A stretch of 64,000 nt of DNA from assembly GCF_947504135.1 (NCBI RefSeq), contig NZ_CANNGG010000001.1, positions 248,001 to 312,000 on the forward strand, read 5' to 3'. Source of the stretch: an uncultured Tenacibaculum sp. GTDB taxonomy: Bacteria > Bacteroidota > Bacteroidia > Flavobacteriales > Flavobacteriaceae. The notes beneath the pieces were generated by a model, which saw only the letters and a list, made by a program, of their open reading frames with translations, did not search any database and was not told the DNA's origin. Shown here piece after piece: positions 33,398 through 43,313 of this stretch (within the stretch, counting starts at the first letter, position 1; the number at the start of each line of letters is the position of its first letter). A program made the translations under genes and the position numbers.

Positions 33398-35557
33398 TTA
33401 ACTCTTTATTTCTGATTTTTGAGCATTTGGTAACGATTCAAACCCCATATTGAATAAAGTGAACCCGAAAATATCAGCATATTGCTCAATAGTTTTAGCT
33501 ACTGGAGTTCCTGCTCCGTGACCCGCATTTGTTTCAATTCTGATTAATACAGGGTTACTTCCTTGTTGCTTGTCTTGTAATTCAGCAGCAAATTTAAAAC
33601 TATGTGCAGGCACTACACGATCGTCATGATCACCAGTAGTTACCATTGTTGCAGGATATTGAACACCTTCTTTTACGTTGTGTACTGGTGAATATCCTTT
33701 TAAGTAGTTAAACATTTCTTCACTTTGTTCAGAAGTTCCGTAGTCGTAAGCCCAACCTGCTCCAGCTGTAAAGGTGTGGTAACGTAACATATCTAATACT
33801 CCAACTGCAGGTAACGCTACTTTCATTAAATCAGGACGTTGTGTCATCGTAGCTCCTACTAATAATCCTCCGTTTGAACCACCTCTAATTGCTAAATAAT
33901 CAGAAGAAGTATAGTTTTCTTTAATTAGGTATTCAGCAGCAGCAATAAAATCATCAAATACATTTTGCTTTTTTAATTGCGTACCTGCATCGTGCCATTT
34001 TTTACCATACTCTCCACCACCACGTAAGTTAGGTACAGCGTATACACCACCTTGTTCCATCCAAACAGCGTTAGCAATACTAAAACTTGGAGTTAAAGAA
34101 ACGTTGAATCCACCATAACCATATAAAATAGTTGGGTTTTTACCGTTTAACTCTAATCCTTTTTTATAGGTAATAATCATAGGAACTTTTGTTCCGTCTT
34201 TTGAAGTGTAGAATACTTGCTTGCTTTCATAGTCCTCTGCGTTGAAAGAAATAGCAGGTTTCCAGTATAATTCATACGTTCCGTCTTCTGGATTAAATTT
34301 GTAAGAAGAACTTGGTGTGTTGTAGTTTGTGAAAGAGAAATATAACTCTTTAGCCTCAGTTTTTCCACCGAAACCACCAGCAGTTCCTACCCCTGGTAAC
34401 TTTACTTCACGGATTAATTTTCCGTCAAAATCGTATTGTACTACTTTAGAAACAGCATCTACCATATATTTAGCAAAGAAATATCCACCTCCAGTTGAAG
34501 GAGATAATACATTTTCTGTTTCAGGAATAAAGTCTACCCAGTTTTCAGGTGTTGGGTTTGCAGCATCAACAGTAACAATCTTTTTGTTAGGAGCGTTTAA
34601 GTTAGTAACTAAGTATAATTTACTTCCTCTACTGTCTATTACACCAGTATCGCTATCAAAATTATCAATGATAGGGGTTAACTTGCTATTTGGATCCGTT
34701 AAATCTTTGATGAATAACTTGTTTCCAGAAGTTGAAGTTGAAGCAGAAATTAATAAGTATTTATTGTCTTCAGTTAAGTAACCACCTACATAACGGTGCT
34801 TTTGTTCTGGAGTCGCTCCAAAAATAACTTCATCAGAACTTTGAGGAGTTCCTAATTTGTGATAGTATAATTTATGTTGATCAGTTTTTGCTGATAACTC
34901 ACTTCCTTTTGGTTTATCGTAGCTAGAATAGTAGAAGCCTTCGTTTCCTTTCCAAGCAATTCCAGAGAATTTTACGTCAACTAAAGTATCTCCTTTAATT
35001 TCTTTAGTTTCAGCATCCATCACAATTACCTTTCTCCAGTCACTTCCTCCTTCAGAAATAGCGTAAGCTACTGTTTTTCCATCTTTAGTAAAACTGATAG
35101 ACCCTAATGAAGTAGTTCCGTCTTCAGCAAAAGTATTAGGATCTAAGAAAACTTCTTCTTTCCCATTTTTATCTTTTCTGTAAAGAACGTATTGGTTTTG
35201 TAATCCGTCGTTTTTATAGAAATAAGTATAGTCTCCTTCTTTGAATGGTGTTCCTACTTTTTCGTAGTTCCATAATTCAGATAAACGTTCTTTTAATTGT
35301 TCGCGATATGGAATTTTACTTAAATAATCGAAGGTAACTTCATTTTCAGCTTTTACCCAAGCTTCAGTTTCAGCACTTCTATCATCTTCTAACCAACGGT
35401 AGTTGTCAGTTACTTTGGTACCAAAGTATTCATCTACCACAGGTTTTTTAGCTGTTTCAGGGTAATTCACACTAATATTGTTTTTAGATTGTTTTTCTTC
35501 TTTACAAGAAACTAAAATAGCTCCTGCGCAAATAATGGGAAGAAGGATTCTTTTCAT
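33398..35557 (-). CDS. Prolyl oligopeptidase (S9A family), lipoprotein
   Basis: A 719-residue serine peptidase cutting short peptides after proline. The lipoprotein signal ends at Cys 19 ([12 protein letters not shown]). The seven-bladed propeller spans about 80-430; the alpha/beta-hydrolase domain holds the catalytic Ser in [13 protein letters not shown] (about 557), Asp in [14 protein letters not shown] and His in [11 protein letters not shown]. Likely periplasmic. The promoter box TAAATTTG (35582-35589) lies 24 bases upstream of the ATG. Confidence 0.94.
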   Translation of the reverse strand: MKRILLPIICAGAILVSCKEEKQSKNNISVNYPETAKKPVVDEYFGTKVTDNYRWLEDDRSAETEAWVKAENEVTFDYLSKIPYREQLKERLSELWNYEKVGTPFKEGDYTYFYKNDGLQNQYVLYRKDKNGKEEVFLDPNTFAEDGTTSLGSISFTKDGKTVAYAISEGGSDWRKVIVMDAETKEIKGDTLVDVKFSGIAWKGNEGFYYSSYDKPKGSELSAKTDQHKLYYHKLGTPQSSDEVIFGATPEQKHRYVGGYLTEDNKYLLISASTSTSGNKLFIKDLTDPNSKLTPIIDNFDSDTGVIDSRGSKLYLVTNLNAPNKKIVTVDAANPTPENWVDFIPETENVLSPSTGGGYFFAKYMVDAVSKVVQYDFDGKLIREVKLPGVGTAGGFGGKTEAKELYFSFTNYNTPSSSYKFNPEDGTYELYWKPAISFNAEDYESKQVFYTSKDGTKVPMIITYKKGLELNGKNPTILYGYGGFNVSLTPSFSIANAVWMEQGGVYAVPNLRGGGEYGKKWHDAGTQLKKQNVFDDFIAAAEYLIKENYTSSDYLAIRGGSNGGLLVGATMTQRPDLMKVALPAVGVLDMLRYHTFTAGAGWAYDYGTSEQSEEMFNYLKGYSPVHNVKEGVQYPATMVTTGDHDDRVVPAHSFKFAAELQDKQQGSNPVLIRIETNAGHGAGTPVAKTIEQYADIFGFTLFNMGFESLPNAQKSEIKS

Positions 35558-35581
35558 GATTTAAAAATTGGTTAATTGGAT

Positions 35582-35589
35582 CAAATTTA
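35582..35589 (-). promoter_or_regulatory. -7 promoter box of the prolyl oligopeptidase gene
   Basis: TAAATTTG on the minus strand, a perfect -7 match 24 bases before the ATG. Confidence 0.55.
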
Positions 35590-35701
35590 GAAGAAAAACG
35601 ATCATAACAATTCATTTTAAGACGAATTTAACAAAAATACCACTGAAAGCTATTGAAATAAAAACGACTACCTTTACATAATTATAATACGATAGATAAA
35701 C

Positions 35702-36061
35702 ATGACAGAGAATTTGAATAAGGAAACATTCTTTAAGAAGGTTTTTAATTATGAAGAGAATAAAGAGTGGAAGTTTGAAGGAGAAATTCCAGCAATTATT
35801 GATTTTTATGCCGATTGGTGCGGGCCATGTAAAGCTTTGGCTCCTGTTTTAGAAGAGTTGAGTAATGAGTACGAAGGAAAAATCAATATTTATAAAATAG
35901 ATACAGAAGCTGAACAAGAATTATCAGCTGCTTTTGGTATTAGAAGCATTCCATCAATGTTATTTTGTCCAGTAGGAGAAGACCCACAAATGGCTCACGG
36001 AGCGTTACCGAAAAAACAGATAGAACAAATTATTTCAGATGTTTTAAAGGTTACAAAATAA
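35702..36061 (+). CDS. Thioredoxin-family protein
   Basis: A 119-residue cytoplasmic thioredoxin fold with the active site DFYADWCGPCKALAPVLEEL near residue 40 and the cis-Pro segment FGIRSIPSMLFC. It has an N-terminal extension of about 20 residues (MTENLNKETFFKKVFNYEEN) common in flavobacterial thioredoxins. General disulfide reduction; it could feed electrons to the ribonucleotide reductase encoded next, but the two are separated by a terminator. Confidence 0.9.
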   Translation: MTENLNKETFFKKVFNYEENKEWKFEGEIPAIIDFYADWCGPCKALAPVLEELSNEYEGKINIYKIDTEAEQELSAAFGIRSIPSMLFCPVGEDPQMAHGALPKKQIEQIISDVLKVTK

Positions 36062-36366
36062 CCTCAAAAAACAAAAAAATAAAGGTTTGAAAAGTGGCAC
36101 ATTTTGTGTCACTTTTTTTATGTGCAAACATCAAACAAGAAACTCAGTGAGTATCACTGTTTAAGCGATTTTTTGGTTTTTAAGTAGTTGTTTTTAAGTT
36201 TTTTATAAAAGGAGTTAGTTTTGTTGAAATCAGAGAAAAAATCCATTTTGTTAAAAACTTCAAGGGATTTGTGAATAAGTAAAGCTTTCAATTTTTAGCA
36301 ATTTTTTCAATCTTTGTTTCTCCCACAGGCGGTAAAAAAATAACACACTAAAAGAGCTAAAAAAGC
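36062..36366. other. Intergenic region upstream of nrdB
   Basis: A terminator-like hairpin for the thioredoxin gene is at 36088-36119. The remaining 250 bp before nrdB is AT-rich; I find no exact -7 box and no clear NrdR-type repeat (ACAN-ATAT-NTGT). No ORF is visible. Confidence 0.45.
36088..36119 (+). terminator. Terminator after the thioredoxin gene
   Basis: AAGTGGCAC-ATTTT-GTGTCACTT stem (one G.T pair) followed by TTTTT. Confidence 0.8.
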
Positions 36367-37338
36367 ATGGCATCTATTGAACCAATTTTACAAGAAAATA
36401 AAGACAGATTTGTAATTTTTCCAATCCAACATAACGATTTATGGGAGTGGTATAAAAAACAACAAGCTTGTTTTTGGACTGCAGAAGAAATTGATTTACA
36501 TTCAGACTTAAATGATTGGAATACCAAGTTAACAGATGATGAGCGTTACTTTATTAAGCACGTTTTAGCATTTTTTGCAGCATCTGACGGAATTGTAAAT
36601 GAAAATTTAGCAGAAAACTTTGTAAACGAAGTTCAATATTCAGAAGCAAAATTCTTTTATGGTTTCCAAATCATGATGGAAAATATTCATTCAGAAACGT
36701 ATTCATTATTAATTGATACATATATAAAGGATGAAGAAGAGAAAGATAGGTTATTCAAGGCAATTGAAGTTTTTCCAGCAATTAAAAAGAAAGCAGATTG
36801 GGCTTTAAAATGGATTGAATCTGATTCGTTTGCTGAGCGTTTAATCGCTTTTGCCGCAGTTGAAGGAATTTTCTTTTCAGGTTCTTTCTGTTCAATTTTC
36901 TGGTTAAAGAAACGTGGGTTATTACCTGGGTTAACCTTCTCTAACGAGTTAATCTCTCGTGATGAGGGTATGCATTGTGATTTTGCTGTACACTTACACA
37001 ACAATCACTTAGTAAACAAAGTTCCAAAAGAAAGAATAAGAGATATTATTATCTCAGCTTTAGATATTGAAAGAGAATTTATAACGGAATCTTTACCTGT
37101 GAGTTTAATAGGTATGGATGCAACGTTAATGACTCAGTATTTAGAATATGTTACCGATAGACTACTTTTAGAATTCGGATGCGAAAAAGAGTACGAGTCT
37201 ACTAACCCATTTGATTTCATGGAAATGATTTCATTAGAAGGAAAAACTAATTTCTTCGAAAAAAGAGTATCAGAGTACCAAAAAGCCGGAGTAAAATCTG
37301 GAGGTACAGGAAGCATCAGCTTTGATGCAGATTTTTAG
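36367..37338 (+). CDS. nrdB: Ribonucleotide reductase, small subunit (class I)
   Basis: A 323-residue R2 subunit carrying the metal cofactor that starts radical chemistry in NrdA. Metal ligands are seen in the [30 protein letters not shown] and [15 protein letters not shown] segments; the radical Tyr is expected in the [11 protein letters not shown] helix. It supplies dNTPs for DNA synthesis. It precedes nrdA on the same strand, separated by 173 bp with an 11-bp hairpin. Confidence 0.95.
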   Translation: MASIEPILQENKDRFVIFPIQHNDLWEWYKKQQACFWTAEEIDLHSDLNDWNTKLTDDERYFIKHVLAFFAASDGIVNENLAENFVNEVQYSEAKFFYGFQIMMENIHSETYSLLIDTYIKDEEEKDRLFKAIEVFPAIKKKADWALKWIESDSFAERLIAFAAVEGIFFSGSFCSIFWLKKRGLLPGLTFSNELISRDEGMHCDFAVHLHNNHLVNKVPKERIRDIIISALDIEREFITESLPVSLIGMDATLMTQYLEYVTDRLLLEFGCEKEYESTNPFDFMEMISLEGKTNFFEKRVSEYQKAGVKSGGTGSISFDADF

Positions 37339-37378
37339 GAACCAATAAGCTGCTATTCCCCTACATGCAGTATTACTC

Positions 37379-37407
37379 AGCTAAAGCACTGTAAACGTGC
37401 TTTAGCT
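37379..37407 (+). promoter_or_regulatory. Intercistronic hairpin between nrdB and nrdA
   Basis: AGCTAAAGCAC / GTGCTTTAGCT is an 11-bp perfect stem with a 7-base loop and no T-run after it (TATATATCG). It may be an mRNA-stability or processing site, or a partial terminator that lets less nrdA be made than nrdB. Confidence 0.5.
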
Positions 37408-37511
37408 TATATATCGTTTCAACAAGAAACAAATTAAAATTAACATTTTACAAGTTGCCTAACGAAGGATGTTTTGGCGACGCTATTAACCAACTAAAAA
37501 CCAATATCAAT

Positions 37512-39899
37512 ATGTATGTAGTAAAAAGAGACGGCAGAAAAGAGCCTGTGATGTTCGACAAAATCACAGCAAGGGTTAGAAAAATGTGTTATGGATTAAA
37601 CAATATAGTTGATCCAGTAAAAGTAGCAATGCGTGTTATTGAAGGACTGTATGATGGGGTAACTACTTCTGAATTAGATAACTTAGCAGCAGAAATTGCT
37701 GCAACAATGACAACAGCACATCCTGATTATGCGAAATTAGCAGCGAGAATTGCCGTATCTAACTTACATAAAAATACCAAGAAATCGTTTTCGGAAACAA
37801 TGACCGATTTGTACGAATACATCAATCCACGTACTGGAAATAAAGCTCCTTTATTAGCAGATGATGTATATAAAATTATTATGGATAATGCTGATAAGTT
37901 AGATTCAACAATTATCTATAGCCGTGATTTTAACTACGATTATTTTGGTTTTAAAACATTAGAGCGTTCTTACTTATTAAAATTAAACGGAAACATTGTT
38001 GAGCGTCCGCAACAAATGTTAATGCGTGTTGCTATAGGTATCCATAAAGAAGATATTGACGAGGCAATTGCTACATACGAATTGATGAGTAAAAAATATT
38101 TTACACATGCAACACCAACGTTATTTAACTCAGGTACGCCAAAACCACAAATGTCATCTTGTTTCTTATTGCAAATGCAAGACGATAGTATTGATGGAAT
38201 CTACGATACGTTAAAGCAAACTGCTAAGATTTCTCAATCTGCAGGAGGTATAGGTCTATCTATTCACAATATTCGTGCAACAGGATCATACATTGCAGGT
38301 ACTAACGGAACATCAAATGGTATTGTACCAATGTTACGTGTTTTTAACGATACTGCTCGTTATGTAGATCAAGGAGGAGGAAAGCGTAAAGGGTCATTTG
38401 CAATGTATTTAGAACCATGGCATGCCGATATTTATGACTTTTTAGACTTGAAGAAAAACCATGGTAAAGAAGAAATGCGAGCGCGTGATTTATTCTATGC
38501 TATGTGGATTTCAGATTTATTCATGAAGCGTGTACAAGAAGATGCTGATTGGACCTTAATGTGTCCACATGAGTGTCCACATTTATATGATACGTATGGT
38601 GAAGAGTTTGAGCGTTTATATACAAGTTATGAAGCTGCTGGAAAAGGAAGAAAAACTATTAAAGCGCGTGATTTATGGGAGAAAATCTTAGAATCACAAA
38701 TAGAAACAGGTACTCCGTACATGTTGTATAAAGATGCAGCAAACCGTAAGTCTAATCAAAAGAATTTAGGAACCATTCGTTCTTCAAATTTATGTACTGA
38801 GATTATGGAATATACTGCAGAAGATGAAGTTGCAGTATGTAACTTAGCGTCGATTGCAATTCCAATGTTTGTTGCCGAAGATGAAAATGGAAACAAGTTC
38901 TTCGATCACCAAAAATTATTTGAAGTAACTAAAAAAGTTACACGTAATTTAGATACAGTAATTGATCGTAACTACTACCCAGTAAAAGAAGCTGAAAACT
39001 CAAACTTCCGTCACCGTCCGGTAGGATTAGGAATTCAAGGGTTGGCAGATGCTTTTATCATGTTACGTTTACCATTTACTTCAGAAGAAGCTAAGAAATT
39101 AAACCAAGAAATTTTTGAAACCTTATATTTTGCAGCAGTTACTTCATCTATGGAAGTTGCCAAAGCAAAAGGAGCCTATTCAACATTTGAAGGATCACCA
39201 ATATCACAAGGAGAGTTCCAACACAATATGTGGGGAATTAACGATGATGAATTAAGTGGTCGTTGGGATTGGGCAAAGTTGCGTAAAGAAGTGAAAAAAC
39301 ACGGAGTTCGTAACTCGTTATTAGTAGCACCAATGCCTACAGCATCTACTTCTCAAATTTTAGGAAACAACGAAGCATTCGAACCATATACTTCTAACAT
39401 TTATACTCGTAGAGTATTATCAGGTGAGTTTATCGTAGTAAATAAGCATTTATTAGAAGATTTAGTAGAGTTAGATTTATGGGACAACAATATGAAAGAG
39501 GATATCATGCGTGCAAACGGATCTATCCAACATATTGATGAAATTCCTCAAGACTTAAAAGATTTATACAAAACAGTTTGGGAAATGAGTATGAAAGATA
39601 TTATCGATATGGCACGTCATAGAGGATATTTTATCGATCAATCTCAATCGTTAAACTTATTTATGCAAGATCCTGATTATGCGAAGTTAACTTCTATGCA
39701 CTTCTATGCTTGGAAATCTGGATTAAAAACAGGAATGTACTACCTACGTACCAAGTCTGCTGTAAATGCGAAGCAGTTTACGTTAAATGTAGAAAAGAAA
39801 GAAGAAGACAAGCCAATGAGTACAGATGAATTTAAAGCGATGGTAGAAGCTTCTAAAAATGCAGAAGGACCAGACGATTGTTTAATGTGTGGATCTTAA
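37512..39899 (+). CDS. nrdA: Ribonucleotide reductase, large subunit (class I)
   Basis: A 795-residue catalytic subunit reducing ribonucleoside diphosphates. An N-terminal ATP-cone ([20 protein letters not shown]) gives allosteric control by ATP/dATP. Active-site segments include [21 protein letters not shown] and [20 protein letters not shown]. The C-terminal CLMCGS is the cysteine pair that receives electrons from thioredoxin or glutaredoxin. I start at ATG 37512; the frame is open 19 codons upstream (from a TTG) but that part is not family-like. Confidence 0.95.
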   Translation: MYVVKRDGRKEPVMFDKITARVRKMCYGLNNIVDPVKVAMRVIEGLYDGVTTSELDNLAAEIAATMTTAHPDYAKLAARIAVSNLHKNTKKSFSETMTDLYEYINPRTGNKAPLLADDVYKIIMDNADKLDSTIIYSRDFNYDYFGFKTLERSYLLKLNGNIVERPQQMLMRVAIGIHKEDIDEAIATYELMSKKYFTHATPTLFNSGTPKPQMSSCFLLQMQDDSIDGIYDTLKQTAKISQSAGGIGLSIHNIRATGSYIAGTNGTSNGIVPMLRVFNDTARYVDQGGGKRKGSFAMYLEPWHADIYDFLDLKKNHGKEEMRARDLFYAMWISDLFMKRVQEDADWTLMCPHECPHLYDTYGEEFERLYTSYEAAGKGRKTIKARDLWEKILESQIETGTPYMLYKDAANRKSNQKNLGTIRSSNLCTEIMEYTAEDEVAVCNLASIAIPMFVAEDENGNKFFDHQKLFEVTKKVTRNLDTVIDRNYYPVKEAENSNFRHRPVGLGIQGLADAFIMLRLPFTSEEAKKLNQEIFETLYFAAVTSSMEVAKAKGAYSTFEGSPISQGEFQHNMWGINDDELSGRWDWAKLRKEVKKHGVRNSLLVAPMPTASTSQILGNNEAFEPYTSNIYTRRVLSGEFIVVNKHLLEDLVELDLWDNNMKEDIMRANGSIQHIDEIPQDLKDLYKTVWEMSMKDIIDMARHRGYFIDQSQSLNLFMQDPDYAKLTSMHFYAWKSGLKTGMYYLRTKSAVNAKQFTLNVEKKEEDKPMSTDEFKAMVEASKNAEGPDDCLMCGS

Positions 39900-39968
39900 A
39901 AAATATCATTGAAAACAAAATAAGTTAGTTTTGTCAACAATGAAAATTACTAATTAAATTAAAAGTGA

Positions 39969-39999
39969 TAAAGAGAGGTCGATAGGCTTCTCTTTTTTA
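39969..39999 (+). terminator. Terminator after nrdA
   Basis: AAAGAGAGG / CTTCTCTTT hairpin followed by TTTTAG. Confidence 0.65.
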
Positions 40000-40027
40000 G
40001 TATTTTCGAAAAAAAATTATTCTAATG

Positions 40028-41365
40028 ATGAACTGGGAACAACTCCTATCTCTAAAACGTTTTGGTGATACTCAAAAACGTGAACGTGCAAAACAAGATG
40101 AAACTCGTTTAGGTTTTGAGGTAGATTTTGATAGAATTATATTTTCATCGGCTTTTCGTAGTTTACAAGATAAAACACAGGTAATTCCATTATCAAAAAC
40201 CGATTTTGTCCATACACGTTTAACGCATAGTTTAGAAGTATCAGTTGTAGGGCGTACGTTGGGACGAAGAGTAGGTAAAGAATTACTAGAGCGCCACCCA
40301 AAATTAAAAGAACTAGGATACACTTTTAATGATTTTGGAGCGATTGTAGCCGCGGCATCAGTAATGCACGATATTGGGAATCCACCATTCGGTCATTCAG
40401 GAGAAAAAGCCATTGGAGAATATTTTAAAACGGGAAAAGGTCTTCAGTATAAAAATCAATTAACTGATTCGGAATATCAAGATTTAATAGATTTTGAAGG
40501 AAATGCCAACGGGTTTAAAATCCTAACAGAAAATAGAGAAGGAATTCAAGGAGGTTTACGTTTGTCATATGCAACACTAGGAGCTTTTTTAAAGTACCCT
40601 AAAGAGAGTTTGCCAAAGAAACCAACAAATCATATTGTAGATAAGAAATACGGCTTTTTTCAGTCAGAAAAAGATGCTTTTTTAGATGTAGCTGAAGATT
40701 TAGGGTTATTGAAAAAGGAATCCGAAAGAATTTCTTACTACCGACATCCATTAGCGTATTTGGTAGAAGCCGCTGATGATATTTGCTACACAATTATTGA
40801 TTTTGAAGATGGAATTAATCTTGGTCTCATCGAAGAAGATTATGCCTTAGAGTATATGATTATGCTGGTAAAAGGTGCTATTGATAGTAAAAAATATCAT
40901 TCATTACAACATCGAAAAGATCGTGTAAGTTATTTACGAGCTTTAGCCATAGGAGTATTAATTAATGAAGCAGTAACTATCTTTTTAGATAATGAGGAAG
41001 CTATTTTAAATGGAACTTTTGATAAAGGATTATTAGATAAGTGTAAATACGAAGCACAGATTAACGATATCATCAAAATAAGTGTTGATAAAATTTACCG
41101 AAGTAAAGAAGTGGTTGAAAAAGAAGTAGCTGGCTATAAAATCATTGCTGATTTACTAGATGTTTTTGTAACTGCACTTAATAATAAGTTTGAGAACAAA
41201 CAGTCAAACTACGATAAGTTGGTGTTGAACTTACTTCCAGAGGAATATCAACAAGGGAGAGAAGGTTTATATGACAGAATTATGCAAGTGTGTAGTTACA
41301 TTGCAGGCTTGTCTGACGGATATGCTATTCGATTGCATAGAAAATTAATGGGATATATTAGTTAA
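40028..41365 (+). CDS. dgt: dGTP triphosphohydrolase
   Basis: A 445-residue HD-domain enzyme hydrolysing dGTP to deoxyguanosine and triphosphate, limiting the dNTP pool. HD-site residues are in TRLTHSLEVSVVGRTLG and SVMHDIGNPPFGHSGEKAI (His-Asp near 119), with the later AADDICYTIIDFEDGI carrying the last metal Asp. Two consecutive ATGs (40025, 40028) exist; the second matches the usual MNWEQLLS start. It lies next to the nrd genes, so dNTP synthesis and breakdown are encoded side by side. A bidirectional terminator follows. Confidence 0.93.
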   Translation: MNWEQLLSLKRFGDTQKRERAKQDETRLGFEVDFDRIIFSSAFRSLQDKTQVIPLSKTDFVHTRLTHSLEVSVVGRTLGRRVGKELLERHPKLKELGYTFNDFGAIVAAASVMHDIGNPPFGHSGEKAIGEYFKTGKGLQYKNQLTDSEYQDLIDFEGNANGFKILTENREGIQGGLRLSYATLGAFLKYPKESLPKKPTNHIVDKKYGFFQSEKDAFLDVAEDLGLLKKESERISYYRHPLAYLVEAADDICYTIIDFEDGINLGLIEEDYALEYMIMLVKGAIDSKKYHSLQHRKDRVSYLRALAIGVLINEAVTIFLDNEEAILNGTFDKGLLDKCKYEAQINDIIKISVDKIYRSKEVVEKEVAGYKIIADLLDVFVTALNNKFENKQSNYDKLVLNLLPEEYQQGREGLYDRIMQVCSYIAGLSDGYAIRLHRKLMGYIS

Positions 41366-41383
41366 TCTATAAAATACAGAATA

Positions 41384-41413
41384 AAAAAACGACGCTGAAT
41401 AGCGTCGTTTTTT
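41384..41413. terminator. Bidirectional terminator between dgt and the DUF3109 gene
   Basis: AAAACGACGCT / AGCGTCGTTTT, flanked by A and T runs, between two convergent genes. Confidence 0.9.
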
Positions 41414-41420
41414 ATTGAAC

Positions 41421-41993
41421 TTATTTATTTAAATACTTTTCTGCAACTTTTTCAAGTTCATCATACCAGTTTTGTCCAAATTTTCTAATTAAGGCTTGTT
41501 TTACAAATTTGTATACAGGTACTTGCAGTTCTTTCCCTAAAGAGCAAGCATCATCACAAATTTCCCATTTGTGGTAGTTTACTGCAGCAAACTCACTATA
41601 ATCTTTTACACGAACAGGGTATAGGTGACAAGAAACAGGTTTTTTCCAGTCTACAATTCCTTGGTTATAGGCTTCTTCAATAGCACACAAGGCAGTTCCT
41701 TTATCATCAAAAATAACATAAGCACAATCGGCATCATTGATTAAAGGAGTTTCTAATTCTCCAAAATCGCTAGTTATCCAAGTTCCTTGTTTTTCAATTG
41801 CCTCAATACCTTCTTTGCGTAAAAAAGGTTTAATCTTAGGATAGATTTCTTCTAATATTTTGGTTTCTTCTTTTTCTAATGGCGCACCTGCATCTCCATC
41901 AATACAACAAGCACCTTTACAAGCAGACAAATTGCATACAAACTCTTTTTCTATAAGGTCTTCTGAAATGATGGTTTTTCCTAATTGAAACAT
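41421..41993 (-). CDS. DUF3109 family protein
   Basis: A 190-residue Cys-rich protein of the DUF3109 family. The N-terminal NLSACKGACCIDGDAGAPLE holds a C-x3-CC cluster, and further Cys/His residues follow (DADCAYVIF, KPVSCHLYPVRV, WEICDDACSLG). The pattern resembles a zinc- or iron-sulfur-binding YkgJ/Fliw-like fold; the biochemical role is unknown. Transcribed from TATTTTTG at 42045-42052, divergent from marC-like 42102. Confidence 0.87.
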   Translation of the reverse strand: MFQLGKTIISEDLIEKEFVCNLSACKGACCIDGDAGAPLEKEETKILEEIYPKIKPFLRKEGIEAIEKQGTWITSDFGELETPLINDADCAYVIFDDKGTALCAIEEAYNQGIVDWKKPVSCHLYPVRVKDYSEFAAVNYHKWEICDDACSLGKELQVPVYKFVKQALIRKFGQNWYDELEKVAEKYLNK

Positions 41994-42044
41994 AAAATAA
42001 TTTTAAAATTGGAAGTTTAAAAGAACTTCTTGTAAATTTAAACG

Positions 42045-42082
42045 CAAAAATACTAGATTGTAACATTACTTATATAATTTTG
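42045..42082. promoter_or_regulatory. Divergent promoter pair
   Basis: TATTTTTG on the minus strand (42045-42052) serves the DUF3109 gene and TAATTTTG on the plus strand (42075-42082) serves the MarC gene. Both are perfect -7 matches. They point away from each other, 22 bp apart, so their -33 regions overlap the opposite box. Confidence 0.6.
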
Positions 42083-42101
42083 CACACGAAAAACATCAAC
42101 T

Positions 42102-42683
42102 ATGGACTTTAACTTTAAAGAAATTTTTACAGCCTTTATGGTATTGTTTGCGGTAATTGATATTGTTGGAAATATTCCTATCATTATCGATTTACGTAAA
42201 AAAGTAGGACACATTCAGTCGGAAAAAGCAGCAGTTATTGCTGGTTTTATTATGATTTTGTTCTTATTTGTTGGACAACGACTATTAAACTTAATTGGTA
42301 TCGATGTACATTCTTTTGCTGTCGCAGGGTCATTTATTCTATTTTTTCTTGCTTTAGAAATGATTCTAGGTATTACCCTGTATAAAGACGATGAAGAAGA
42401 GGCAATTAGTGCAACTGTTTTTCCTTTGGCATTTCCACTAATAGCGGGCCCTGGAAGTTTAACAACACTTCTTTCATTAAGGGCAGAGTTTAAATTAGAA
42501 AATATAATTGTAGCTGTTTTACTAAATGTAGTTGTAATTTATTTTGTATTAAAAACATCAACTAAAATTGAAAAAGTCATCGGGCCTAACGGGATTCAAA
42601 TTATTAGAAAAATATTTGGTGTTGTCCTGTTAGCAATTGCAGTTAAGCTATTTGCAACTAATATTAAAATGCTACTATCATAA
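42102..42683 (+). CDS. MarC-family integral membrane protein
   Basis: A 193-residue protein with six predicted helices. Family hallmarks: FMVLFAVIDIVGNIPIIIDL in helix 1 and FPLAFPLIAGPGSLTTLLSL in the centre. MarC was once linked to multiple antibiotic resistance but that was disproved; its transport role is unknown. The stop is directly followed by the ATG of the next gene, so the two are translated together. Confidence 0.88.
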   Translation: MDFNFKEIFTAFMVLFAVIDIVGNIPIIIDLRKKVGHIQSEKAAVIAGFIMILFLFVGQRLLNLIGIDVHSFAVAGSFILFFLALEMILGITLYKDDEEEAISATVFPLAFPLIAGPGSLTTLLSLRAEFKLENIIVAVLLNVVVIYFVLKTSTKIEKVIGPNGIQIIRKIFGVVLLAIAVKLFATNIKMLLS

Positions 42684-43301
42684 ATGGTTTTTGATGTACT
42701 TATTGTTGGAGGCGGAGTTTCAGGTATGCAATGTGCTTTGGTTTTAGGCTCTGCATTAACCAAAGAATACGCAAAAGGAAAAAAGGTAGGAGTTATCATG
42801 CATCAACGAGCGTCTCATTTGCAAGACGCTTTATTTAATAACGTTTTAGGCATGGCTCCTGGAACTTTAGGAGAAGATATTTTAGAGAAGGGAAAAAAGC
42901 AGTTAGCAGAAATATACCCTGAAGTTATTCAGATAGAAAATGAAAAAGTAGTTGCTGTTTTAGATGAAGGAGAAGGGTATAAAATAATCACTAACAAAGA
43001 TGAATATATTAGTAAAATGGTAGTGATTGCATTAAATTATTCAAAACCTTTTGATATTGCTGGTTTAGAGCAGTATGTAGAGCGTCATATTCGCGCAAAC
43101 GCTATGAAAGATAGAATTCAACTACGTAACTTTAATCACTTAATTAAAGAAGGATTATACGTTTGTGGAACTTTAGCAGGTTGGAGAAGTCAATTTGCTA
43201 TTGCTGCGGGAAGTGGAGCAAGTGTAGCCACAGATATTTTAACAATATGGAATGAGAATGTACCAACTAAAGTACATGATAAGAAAAAAAAGAATAATTA
43301 A
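42684..43301 (+). CDS. Thioredoxin-reductase-like flavoprotein fragment-size protein
   Basis: A 205-residue protein with an N-terminal FAD motif (DVLIVGGGVSGMQCALVLGS) and a C-terminal piece like the second FAD contact of thioredoxin reductases (GLYVCGTLAGWRSQFAIAAG). The NAD(P)H domain and the redox CxxC are both missing, so it is about two thirds of the normal length. The reading frame is clean, so it looks like a genuine short family rather than decay. It is coupled to the MarC gene and may act with another reductase. Confidence 0.7.
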   Translation: MVFDVLIVGGGVSGMQCALVLGSALTKEYAKGKKVGVIMHQRASHLQDALFNNVLGMAPGTLGEDILEKGKKQLAEIYPEVIQIENEKVVAVLDEGEGYKIITNKDEYISKMVVIALNYSKPFDIAGLEQYVERHIRANAMKDRIQLRNFNHLIKEGLYVCGTLAGWRSQFAIAAGSGASVATDILTIWNENVPTKVHDKKKKNN

Positions 43302-43313
43302 TAGTACTATATT

